Positions 27,785-35,867 of a stretch of 64,000 nucleotides of DNA are shown here, piece by piece (position 1 is the stretch's first letter; every line of letters begins with the position of its first letter). The translations under genes and the position numbers were made by a program. The stretch lies in assembly GCA_046704385.1 (NCBI GenBank), contig JBJKSB010000041.1, positions 242,064 to 306,063 on the forward strand. Direction: 5' to 3'. Under the pieces are notes generated by a model, which was not told the origin of the DNA, searched no databases, and saw nothing but the letters and a program-made list of their open reading frames with translations. This DNA comes from GH45 sp046704385. GTDB taxonomy: Bacteria > Bacteroidota > Bacteroidia > Bacteroidales > SZUA-534.

Positions 27785-28699
27785 CTACCGCACTCTACTT
27801 AAATGTATATAGCCTCCTTGTTTGTAAGTTCGTATTCCTTCTTTATTTATAACACAAATTACAACTTTACCCCAATTAGTACCTGATACCTTTTCTATGG
27901 TAACATTACTTATACCACTGGGAACTTGATATAAAACAGCAGACTTAACACTTGGTGCTTCTCGAACATTAGTATACCCATCAGCATCCTGCACTCTACC
28001 AAAAAAATAATTACCTTCTTGCTGACAAGCTTCAAAGGATATTTGATGAAAATAACCATCTTCATCTAATTTGTATATAACCTTACAAACCAATTCATTC
28101 GGTATTGGATCCGTATCTTCTGGATCAGGGTAATATTCATAAGAAATAACTGTTGTATCATCCTCCAGAATCAATGCATCAACTGGATACCCTGTTAAAT
28201 TAATCGCCGACAACATTTGTTCATCGCTCCTTCTAAAAGTATAAGCCTCCTTAAAATACCGATAACCATCGTTGGTTCCTAAATCAGGATCAAATACTTT
28301 ATATAACAAAACAATCATTACAATATCCTCTCCGAATTCTACACGCGCTAAAGGCACTATTAAGTTATCATAATTAGGGTCAGAAATATATTTACCATGC
28401 ATTCCTCCATGATATTTTAGGTACTGATTGCTATCTACTCTAATATGAGGCGCTGGTGTTGTATATGTGCGATATCTTGTAGGTTGTTGTATGTTATTAT
28501 GACTCCCCCACATATTTTCATTAGCCAAAGCAAGTGAGATTGTATCTTCTATTACCGATGTCTGCCTAAATAAATCCACAACAGAATCCAACTCATTCCA
28601 CTTATACTTAGGGAATAAACTGACGAATTTATCAAACTCACTCTGAGCGAGTAAATTTGAACTAATTAATGCAAATAAAATTAATATCTTAGTTTTCAT
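27785..28699 (-). CDS. Exported SH3-tail protein paired with module A (candidate immunity protein)
   Basis: 304 residues with a signal peptide ending LLAQ (residue 19). The N-terminal part of the mature chain starts EFDKFVSLFPKYKW, similar to DFGDFISYFPEKQL in the partner of module B, so these two share an ancestral N-terminus. The C-terminal 65 residues (DGYTNVREAPSVKSAVLYQV) look like a bacterial SH3 domain. Its start overlaps the stop of module A by 11 bases, so translation is probably coupled. Confidence 0.55.
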   Translation of the reverse strand: MKTKILILFALISSNLLAQSEFDKFVSLFPKYKWNELDSVVDLFRQTSVIEDTISLALANENMWGSHNNIQQPTRYRTYTTPAPHIRVDSNQYLKYHGGMHGKYISDPNYDNLIVPLARVEFGEDIVMIVLLYKVFDPDLGTNDGYRYFKEAYTFRRSDEQMLSAINLTGYPVDALILEDDTTVISYEYYPDPEDTDPIPNELVCKVIYKLDEDGYFHQISFEACQQEGNYFFGRVQDADGYTNVREAPSVKSAVLYQVPSGISNVTIEKVSGTNWGKVVICVINKEGIRTYKQGGYIHLSRVR

Positions 28700-30284
28700 T
28701 AGAAGTTGATTTTGAATAAATTTTATAATACTTAATCGTAGCTCCTTTTGCCAAATAATAAGTAACAGTCACTGAAACCGTATTGCCTTCAATCTGTTGG
28801 TTTTCTGTTTCCTGCCTAGTAGAATATTCAGAAAAATTACTCTTAGCACTTAACCAATCATAAAAAGTAACAGTACTTGTTAAATTTGTTGCTCCATTCA
28901 TCTCTTCATTTCCTCCATTTCCACTTTCCACAGATACATCAAATTCACTCCACGTAATAGGGCTATCTTCACCTTTCTTTCCGGTTAAAGACGCATCTGC
29001 CGTATTTATATCATAACTTCCTGTACTTGATGTCAGCCCTTTAAATTCTCTTTTTGCCAGACTGTTGATTTGTCCGTAAGGGTCATCTATTATTACACCA
29101 GTCTTATCAATTTTTTGCAACCTAGTAATATGACCTTTTTGATAAGCTATTGACATTACAATACCATCACCGGATCGCAAACAATTATTTAAATAAATAG
29201 TTTCTGCTTGGTTGTTTTTTGAAGAATAAACCAGCCTTGTTTCACTTTGCATTCCTCCAAATGTAGCTAAAGAATCCCAACTACTACAAGATGTTCTATT
29301 TCCATAATCTTTTTGAACTCTAATATAATCTAAAACATCTTCGAAATCTCCATCCTTAATATTTTGAGGAATAGTAATATTATCTGCTTCTACTTTCTTA
29401 ATAAAATCTTCTTTTGAAACACCTAACATCTCAAAAGCCATTGCTAAAGAAGTAACATTACACATTCTATCGGCAGTCGCTTGCTGCCCATTAATGTTTA
29501 AATCAAGAATTGGCTTATTATCTCTTTGATTTCTGTATTTAACCTTCGTTTGTAATTCCTGATATAAATCTCCTTTTTTCGTTTCGTCTTCAACCTTCTC
29601 AATGCCTTTTCTAACTATTCCAATTTCAGAGACAGTTAATACATCCTTTTTTAATAATTTTTCCCAGGTTGCATATAAATAGTCCTCAAATTTTTCAGCA
29701 TCTTCCTTTAAAATAACGAATTCAAACAATAAGTTGTCTGAGTTATTATAGTCCAAGGTAGGAATATCTTTTTTAGCTTCAAAGAACTGATACAATTTGG
29801 CAGTACCAAGAGTTGTCTCAAATTCAACAGTGTTTTTTTGATCAGGGATAATAATTACACTATCATTATTACCCGTAAGATTCCAATCTAAAAATGTAGT
29901 TTGATGTGGTTCGGTTGGTATTGTCTCAAAATTGTCAGTGCAGTGTATGGCAAAATAGTTCAGCTTTTTGTCTCCAATCGGTACATCTTTATAAGCATTT
30001 TCAGGACATTGGTCTTGCATGATCGTAAAAATGTTTTTATCCTTTAAATTAGCCTGTCTGATTGTTTCCAGCAAATTTGGGATGGAAACCATCTCCGCCT
30101 CCGCCTCATCCTGACTCCAACTAAACCACATTCTCTCAGGGTCGTGGATTTTATCCCACTGGTATTTCCATAGTTCGGTACCTCCGGTATAGTCCATCAG
30201 GTTTTGGGTGGAGCCTTCGCTAGAAATAAAGTTGTTGTCCGAAAAAGTGTGATAGAGGTTAAAGGCTCCGTGTCCCAGTTCATA
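28689..30284 (-). pseudogene. Module A: metallopeptidase end plus C39-like cysteine peptidase, 5'-truncated
   Basis: The frame is open from 30284 and contains YELGHGAFNLYHTF, TQNLMDYTGG and KYQWDKIHDPE, the zinc site and C-terminal end of a gluzincin-like metallopeptidase domain; the first His of HExxH is lost at the junction, where CAT has become TAT. A 502-residue ORF from ATG 30197 remains. Its middle (about 40-210) has no recognised domain. A C39-like peptidase follows, with Cys in MCNVTS (about 245), His in GHITRL (about 352) and Asp in DDPYG, then a beta-rich tail. The ORF6N gene abuts the cut end (30293). Such a chain would be the C-terminal end of a much larger exported protein. Confidence 0.6.
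30090..30169. repeat. Identical 80-bp direct repeat, copy 1 (inside module A)
   Basis: Bases 30090-30169 are identical to 33049-33128. The minus strand encodes KYQWDKIHDPERMWFSWSQ followed by DEAEAEM. After it the two modules diverge fully, so the repeat is the conserved hinge between a shared metallopeptidase-type body and exchangeable tips. Confidence 0.9.
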
Positions 30285-30292
30285 GGGTGGGG

Positions 30293-30841
30293 TTATTCAT
30301 TATTAGAACGTTTAAATCCTATCTTTAAACGGTTTTCCTGTTCTAATTCTTGTTGCTTAACTGCTTCAAATTGTTTTATATATTCAAAAATCAGCATTAT
30401 CTTCTCATCTCTTTCAAGCCCTTTTCTTTCCAGTTCATCAAGCTTGTGCAAAAATTCCTGGTGAGTTAAAAGTAATGTCCGCATTTGATTAAATACCCTT
30501 ATTATCTGGATATTTATTTTGATGGCCCTATCACTATTCAATACACTGGCAAGCATTAGAATTCCATGTTCTGTAAAAGAAAATGGGGGATATTTTGAGT
30601 GCTTCCCCCGACCTTGTTTTCCCCTAATTTCTTTAAGTTCCCGATATTCTTCCTCTGACAATTCAATCATAAAATCATCAGGAAAACGGTCAATATTTCT
30701 TCTGACCTGTTCTTTTAAACGTTTATTTTCAACCTCATAGAGTTCAGCTAAATCCTTGTCCAATATAACATTCTTACCCCGGATTGTATAAATTTTTTGT
30801 TTAAGGACTTCGTCCGGTATTGCTATTATATTGTTGCTCAT
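30293..30841 (-). CDS. ORF6N-domain DNA-binding protein
   Basis: 182 residues. ORF6N domain at about 10-125 (IYTIRGKNVILDKDLAELYE, RRNIDRFPDDFMIELSEEEY, FSFTEHGILMLASVLNS), then a charged coiled coil (125-170) and the end IGFKRSNNE. ORF6N proteins are phage- and mobile-element-associated relatives of KilA-N/Ant proteins and presumably bind DNA. The 3' end touches the truncated module A, and a recombinase relic lies just upstream (30932-31035), the same order as at 34396-35867. It seems to be cargo of, or part of, the recombinase element. Confidence 0.8.
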   Translation of the reverse strand: MSNNIIAIPDEVLKQKIYTIRGKNVILDKDLAELYEVENKRLKEQVRRNIDRFPDDFMIELSEEEYRELKEIRGKQGRGKHSKYPPFSFTEHGILMLASVLNSDRAIKINIQIIRVFNQMRTLLLTHQEFLHKLDELERKGLERDEKIMLIFEYIKQFEAVKQQELEQENRLKIGFKRSNNE

Positions 30842-30931
30842 ATTTAAAATTTAAAGTGCAAAATACATTTAATTTCTATAAGGCCGCAATCTGCGACCTA
30901 AAACTTGAGGCCGCAATTTGCTATCTCAATC

Positions 30932-31035
30932 TCATTTCAACGGATGATATATCTCCAACCTGTTCTGCAAGCCCTCCAAGCTATCAGTACTACATGCATA
31001 ATTATGCCCTGCCGTGGGACTCAAGTTATAAATTT
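30932..31035 (-). pseudogene. Relic of a tyrosine recombinase C-terminus
   Basis: The minus strand encodes AGHNYACSTDSLEGLQNRLE and IYHPLK before a TGA at 30932-30934. This matches the end of the intact recombinase at 35004-35867 (AGHKYVSSTERYRTDNLEDL, KYHPLK), minus about four residues including the catalytic Tyr. The rest of the gene is gone. Confidence 0.75.
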
Positions 31036-31038
31036 CAA

Positions 31039-31089
31039 AACCCCGCCCTAAACCCTGCCCGATAGTAAAACAAGCTTTAGGGGCGGGTT
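31039..31089. repeat. GC-rich inverted repeat beside the recombinase relic
   Basis: AACCCCGCCCTAAA (31039-31052) and TTTAGGGGCGGGTT (31076-31089) are near-perfect inverted arms with a 23-base loop. On the plus strand a run of T follows, so it could terminate plus-strand transcripts; it may instead be part of an element end. Confidence 0.5.
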
Positions 31090-31113
31090 AATTTTTTCCA
31101 AAATTATTTAATT

Positions 31114-31470
31114 TTAATTCCTAATACAACGTACCGAACACCCATTTGTCTTTTCAATAGTTTCCTCCTTAATACTTTGGCCAGTATAATTTAATGAACG
31201 ACAAACGGCTGTTGCATCATCCACCACAGTGCTTGTCCAAAAATTTGTTTGGTTATAAACGTTCGTGAAAGCCCCATCAGAAAAAGAACGGACTCCGCTC
31301 GATATAACATTAAATTCAAAATCATCAGTTCCCGAGTTTTGGCTCCATAAATTTTTTGACTTTATAGCTTGCGCCTCTTTATCTTTAAAACCGTGCTGCT
31401 CTAAACAACTATCTAAATCAGCCCATTCTGCTGTGCTTGGCAGATGCCAGCCAGTTTTTGACCTTCATAT
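31114..31470 (-). pseudogene. Relic of a FISUMP (Fibrobacter succinogenes major paralogous) domain
   Basis: From about 31467 the minus strand encodes KTGWHLPSTAEWADLDSCL, NFWTSTVVDD and GCSVRCIRN before TAA at 31114-31116. GWHLPS-x-x-EW and SVRC(V/I)R are the diagnostic ends of the FISUMP domain of exported Bacteroidota and Fibrobacter proteins. The frame has a stop directly before RSKTGWHLP and no start or signal peptide, so only about 117 C-terminal residues remain. Confidence 0.7.
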
Positions 31471-31498
31471 AAATTGTAATGTTCTAACTTGTTGGTAT

Positions 31499-32137
31499 TC
31501 ATTTTGATTTATCTAACAATTCTTTTGTCGAGCTTATTTCTTTAAATTTATTTGAAATATTATCTATATCATATGTAGTCGTAACTCTATAATATGAAGA
31601 CGTATACCTACCTTTCTCATTTTTAATATAATCTTTTTGAAAAATCTGAATTTTATAATCATTGGTAATATTTGCCGTTTGTTCTTTTAGTTTACCGGTA
31701 TCATCAAAAACATAAAATAACATCTCATCCAAGAATTGACCTTTGTTTGAATATAATCCCAATTTTATTATCGTTGTAAATTCATGATAACCATCATCAG
31801 TATAACCATCATAAACCAATAATATATAGTTACTGCTTCGTATTTTTGCATATCCTCTATAATCAAATGGTTTAAGTTTGTGGTATTTCACCTCCAAAGT
31901 TTCTTGATTTCTCCCAACGACGTTAAAAGTTAAAAAAGAACTATCATTGCCGCATAAGTATTTTAAGGCAAGATTTGCTGGTATCAATTTAGTTATATCC
32001 TTTGTGAAATTATTTTTTAAATAAGGTAATTGCTTCTCTGGGAAGTAAGAAATAAAATCACCAAAGTCTGCATTTTGTGCATTTAATACTGCAATTTGAA
32101 CTGTAGTCAAAACACAAATAAATATTATTTTCACCAT
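31499..32137 (-). CDS. Exported protein paired with module B (candidate immunity protein)
   Basis: 212 residues with a signal peptide ending LNAQ (residue 21). The mature start DFGDFISYFPEKQLPYLK resembles that of the partner of module A. Beta-rich middle (YILLVYDGYTDDGYHEFTT), no known domain. It begins 11 bases after the stop of module B, again the tight peptidase-then-exported-protein order seen three times here. Confidence 0.5.
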   Translation of the reverse strand: MVKIIFICVLTTVQIAVLNAQNADFGDFISYFPEKQLPYLKNNFTKDITKLIPANLALKYLCGNDSSFLTFNVVGRNQETLEVKYHKLKPFDYRGYAKIRSSNYILLVYDGYTDDGYHEFTTIIKLGLYSNKGQFLDEMLFYVFDDTGKLKEQTANITNDYKIQIFQKDYIKNEKGRYTSSYYRVTTTYDIDNISNKFKEISSTKELLDKSK

Positions 32138-32148
32138 AGTATTATTTT

Positions 32149-33128
32149 CTATTTGTTAGTTCTTATCTCTGTAACAGTGTATAATCTATTATCATATCCG
32201 CGATTGCCGGAAATAGTCCTCTGAATTTTATCTACATATAATCTATTAAGCTCATTTTTTCCTCTAGTATCTTCATATTCTATATTTGTACCAACTTCAT
32301 AAAATCTAAAATAATTAGATTTATGAGCATCATCATATCCTTTTCCTACCACTACAAGAAAATGTCTTGTTGCTTCATTAGTATTATAAGGAGGGTCTGT
32401 CTTCTCATAATGTACACCAATTACAACAGGTTCTCCTCCATCTTTTATTTTGTTTTCAAGGTATATTAATTTATCTTCAAAATTTGCGGTTGCTATTAAT
32501 TGATTATAATTTGTCGATGATAATAGTACAGCAATATTGTTTGATGCATCTTGTAGCGCATTTTTTCCAGTGGCTTGATTTAATATATAATTACTCGCAT
32601 ACCAACAGCAACCACCATCACTACAACCTATTACAGAATCGAATTGACTATACCATGCAACATTTGATAAATAAACATTTTTATATTTATCTGAACCAAA
32701 AAGATAAGTTATCAAAGATTCGACACGATTCGACTCCACGATTATTTTTAATGTATTTGTAAAATTAGTAAACAATTGAATAATAGTAAAATTTCCACTT
32801 CGAGCAGGATACATTGAATATTCTGTATAATCAATCTGATAATCGTTTTTCCCAATTTTAACTTCATTCTTCCCATTCTTTAGTGTCGAAACAAGCACAA
32901 TCTCATATACACTATCATTTTGAAGAGAAACACTTGTTCCGAAATAAGCTTTTACTCCTAAATATGTGAAGTCTATTTTGCTGATTCCTGCATTATTACT
33001 GTTATGAATTGAATCTAAAACTTTGGCAATTAGATCGGATCTATTAGACATCTCCGCCTCCGCCTCATCCTGACTCCAACTAAACCACATTCTCTCAGGG
33101 TCGTGGATTTTATCCCACTGGTATTTCC
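32149..33128 (-). pseudogene. Module B: papain-like cysteine peptidase tip, 5'-truncated
   Basis: A 313-residue ORF from ATG 33090; the same frame is open to 33128 and preceded by a stop, exactly where the 80-bp identity with module A ends. After the shared DEAEAEM the sequence is unrelated to A for about 140 residues. Then AWYSQFDSVIGCSDGGCCWY, with the candidate nucleophile Cys (about 158), and EATRHFLVVVGKGYD, with the candidate His (about 239), give a papain-fold peptidase of C39/C70-like type. No signal peptide. The upstream part was lost to the recombinase element that begins at 33129. Confidence 0.55.
33049..33128. repeat. Identical 80-bp direct repeat, copy 2 (start of module B)
   Basis: Identical to 30090-30169 over all 80 bases. 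Its upstream end at 33128 coincides with the point where recognisable gene sequence stops and the hairpin-rich element DNA starts. Confidence 0.9.
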
Positions 33129-33580
33129 GTCAATATCCAAAAATCAGCCCACCATAAACCCTATTACACAGCCAATCGGTGGTATTTCAAAGAACGTATG
33201 TGTTATTTTTCTGCAAGATATAAAATCTGCGCTACTTCCTTTTTTCTTCAATTGAAAATTTCAGTTGAAAAAAAAGTTTGCCCACGTACCAAACAGCCCT
33301 AAAAATTCCCTTCGCTGTTTGTTACTCCCCGCGCCAGCCCTTCTGTAGTTTTGCTTTCCCACCGCTATTTGCAGCACTTTGTATTTTACTTTTGATAAGA
33401 TTGATTTTTATGGTAAAACTAAAATCCAAACAGCTGCAAAAGCTGACCCACAGTCAAAACCACCCAAAGCTATTTAAAACATAATAAACCTTATAAAACA
33501 GCCCCTGCAAAGCTCCCCTAATTTCCCAAGCTGTCGTTATAAGGGTTATTATGCAAAATAGCCCACACGAGCTGACACAC

Positions 33581-33653
33581 GGCTGTTAAAATAGAATAAC
33601 TTTTCCCCGACCCGCATGAGCCATTTCTAAAAGTTATTTCCAGTTTAACAGCC
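33581..33653. repeat. Nested perfect stem-loop
   Basis: GGCTGTTAAA (33581-33590) pairs with TTTAACAGCC (33644-33653), and inside it AATAACTTTT (33595-33604) pairs with AAAAGTTATT (33629-33638) around a 24-base loop. Two perfect 10-bp arms in series with small internal loops are unlikely by chance. Candidate recombination core/arm sites or an RNA fold. Confidence 0.75.
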
Positions 33654-33880
33654 CATAACCATCATCATAGGTTTTTCAATTGAAGAAAAAAGCTTTCCGT
33701 ATGCTGATGATGATGTCCTGTTGTAACGGGAGATAAGCCTTGTAGCCCTTTTTAGGGTTGCAATTAAGTTTGTGGCTTATCCTCGTTTCAACAGGATTGG
33801 TAGCAAACAAAAAACATTTCAAGAACCTGCTGTATTTGAATTCGTGCGTGGAAAAAGCGCCTGCGGCCAGTGTGGGAAGG

Positions 33881-33905
33881 CAATTGCAATTTTTCTTTGC
33901 AATTG
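33881..33905. repeat. Perfect 9-bp stem-loop
   Basis: CAATTGCAA (33881-33889) pairs with TTGCAATTG (33897-33905) around a T-rich loop of seven bases. It lies within the same non-coding stretch. Confidence 0.6.
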
Positions 33906-34252
33906 ACCGTGCGGCGTGCCTACCGCGTGTGGAGCGAGGGTGCTGCAAAAAGTGGCTTGAAGTATGAGAGCCTTTTGCAGCTACGGAGGGTAAAAAAACA
34001 AACGGAGTTACCTTAAAAAATCAATAATTACAAACGAGGCTTGTTTTTTGCCCGGAGTAGGCCGCCTACCTGCCGGAGGCAATAAAACATTATTGGCCGT
34101 TACCCGAAGCGACCAGCAGGCACGCATTTTATGGGTTGCGGTTGGTTTTTTATTTACTGGAGCTTTAGCGGAAGTGATTAAAAAAGCAAAGGAGCAACCG
34201 TGAGGAAGAGGAAGGAGCTGCAAAACGCATGACAAGCCATGCCCTTTAGGGT

Positions 34253-34279
34253 TTTCAATTGTTTTTTATTCAATTGAAA
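34253..34279. repeat. Perfect 9-bp stem-loop of CAATTGAAA words
   Basis: TTTCAATTG (34253-34261) pairs with CAATTGAAA (34271-34279) around TTTTTTATT. The same words recur near 33250 and 33676, which suggests a repeated protein-binding site. Confidence 0.6.
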
Positions 34280-34395
34280 GAAAATATATCTATAAAAAAG
34301 TATTGAAAAGGCTTGGCGTGGGTTTTGCCGACGACCGATGACGAACACCGCTTTCCTTTTCTTATCAGTTTAGCAGTAAAGTTTCAACGATGAAA

Positions 34396-34944
34396 CTAAT
34401 CGTCTTTTGTTTTAAAACCGATTTGCTTTCTTGGTTTTGGATTATCTTGCTTTTCCATCAATTCATCCAGATAAGTAAATACCAATTCAATGTTTTGGTC
34501 CTGGTTAGCAAGTTTCTTTTTTATTTCTTCAATTTCTAACCGCATCTCAGTATGATTCACCAACATTTTGCGAAGTGCAACAAAAGCCCTCATTATAGCA
34601 ACATTCATTTCTTTTGCTCTCTTGCTTTTTAAAACACTTGATAACATTGCAACACCTGTTTCAGTAAAGGCAAATGGCTTAGAACCTCCTAAGTGTTGTT
34701 TGGAAGGTATCACATTTTGTGATACCATGATTTCTATTTCTGTATCACTCATAACAAACATAAAATCATCCGGAAACAAATCCATATTTCTACGGACAGC
34801 CTGTTTCAATGTTCTTGTTTCAACCCCATAAATTTCAGCAAGATGAACATCCAACATTACTTTTTCTTCTCGAAGCAAGAATATCTTATTCATTATCTGC
34901 TCAGTAGGGATTATTTGCTTGTTGTCATTCATAATATCTTTCAA
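34396..34944 (-). CDS. ORF6N-domain DNA-binding protein
   Basis: 182 residues. ORF6N domain (about 15-125: IFLLREEKVMLDVHLAEIYG, RRNMDLFPDDFMFVMSDTEI, FAFTETGVAMLSSVLKS), coiled coil EEIKKKLANQDQNIELVFTY, and the end PRKQIGFKTKDD. It is intact and lies 59 bases after the recombinase gene at 35004, on the same strand, so it is likely part of the same transcript. Its C-terminal half is very like the truncated copy at 25082-25471. Confidence 0.85.
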   Translation of the reverse strand: MKDIMNDNKQIIPTEQIMNKIFLLREEKVMLDVHLAEIYGVETRTLKQAVRRNMDLFPDDFMFVMSDTEIEIMVSQNVIPSKQHLGGSKPFAFTETGVAMLSSVLKSKRAKEMNVAIMRAFVALRKMLVNHTEMRLEIEEIKKKLANQDQNIELVFTYLDELMEKQDNPKPRKQIGFKTKDD

Positions 34945-35003
34945 TTTTAAGGTTTCAAAAATAAGTATTTAATATTGGAGGTCACAAATTGCGACCTCCA
35001 ATT

Positions 35004-35867
35004 TCATTTCAACGGATGATATTTCTCTAACTCCTTCTGCAAGTCTTCCAAATTATCGGTTCTGTATCTTTCAGTACTGCTTACATATTTATGCCCTGCC
35101 ATGTATTGAACTTCTCGTAAATTGTAGTGTTGCAGCCAGTTTGTGATTACCGAAGCTCGTATTTGAGCCATGCTGTTTAATCTTGGTTCGTAGCGGTTTA
35201 TCATTTTCTTTATTCTTGACATGCCACGGATTAAGCGTTTTTTATGGAACAAATAGTTTCCTTCAATTTCATCATTTAAAGTAGGTCTTTCTGTTAAAAG
35301 ATATTCATGCAATGGCAGTATTTGGAAGGGTTTTAGCTCCAATATTCGTTTATTGGTTCTTTTGGTTGATGGTACATATATTTTGCCTTTATCAAGTTGC
35401 AAATGGCTTATTTCAAGCTTTGTGAGTTCCTGTTCCTGTAAGCCTTGATAGATTCGCAGTCCCAAGATTAGATGATAGGTTTTCAAAGTGTTTTCATGTG
35501 TCCAATGATTCTTGCTTTCAGGGAACTTATTATAAATGTTATTAAATTGTTTTTCGGTAAATAAATCGTGTGGTATTCTTCTTTGGACTCCTTTTAAACG
35601 TATAGATTCGGTAATATTTTCAAGCCCTTTGAATTCTAAATAATAACCTATTTTCTTTAACTCTAAATTGATGGTTTTCGCTTTTACATTCTGGCTTTTT
35701 CGGTAGCGGATATATTGCATTAATTGCTCATGTTCAAACACCTCAATTGAAAGAGAAAGATTAAGTAAATAAAGACTCAATTTCTTTTCAATAAAAGAAC
35801 TGTATTCCTTTGCGGTGCTTAATGCAAAGCCTTTTTCAATTAAGTATTCTTTAAAACTTTGATTCAT
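35004..35867 (-). CDS. Tyrosine recombinase, second of a pair, with altered catalytic motif
   Basis: 287 residues with an N-terminal SAM-like core-binding domain (1-95) and a catalytic domain. Visible: LRIYQGLQEQEL (Arg I), MAQIRASVITNWLQHY in the place of HxxR (the His is Gln here) and AGHKYVSSTERY (His/Lys and the Tyr nucleophile). The overlap of 17 bases with the preceding recombinase gene suggests that the two work as a pair, as TnpA/TnpB do in Tn554-type elements. Its 3' end is copied as a relic at 30932-31035. Confidence 0.8.
   Translation of the reverse strand: MNQSFKEYLIEKGFALSTAKEYSSFIEKKLSLYLLNLSLSIEVFEHEQLMQYIRYRKSQNVKAKTINLELKKIGYYLEFKGLENITESIRLKGVQRRIPHDLFTEKQFNNIYNKFPESKNHWTHENTLKTYHLILGLRIYQGLQEQELTKLEISHLQLDKGKIYVPSTKRTNKRILELKPFQILPLHEYLLTERPTLNDEIEGNYLFHKKRLIRGMSRIKKMINRYEPRLNSMAQIRASVITNWLQHYNLREVQYMAGHKYVSSTERYRTDNLEDLQKELEKYHPLK

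Larger units (their letters stand above)
33129..34395. other. Hairpin-rich non-coding end of the recombinase element
   Basis: 1.27 kb with no credible gene; the short open frames have no recognisable content. It holds several inverted repeats (33581-33653, 33881-33905, 34253-34279), repeated AATAGCCC/AACAGCCC words and repeated CAATTGAAA words, and is more GC-rich in parts than its neighbours. It sits between the ORF6N gene of the element and the cut module B, so it is probably the end region of the element, with recombinase binding sites or a structured RNA. Confidence 0.5.

Noticed and set aside
33278..34235. Several open frames of 68-90 residues between module B and the ORF6N gene
   Set aside because: No domain, no start context, on both strands, and interrupted by hairpins; treated as non-coding element DNA.
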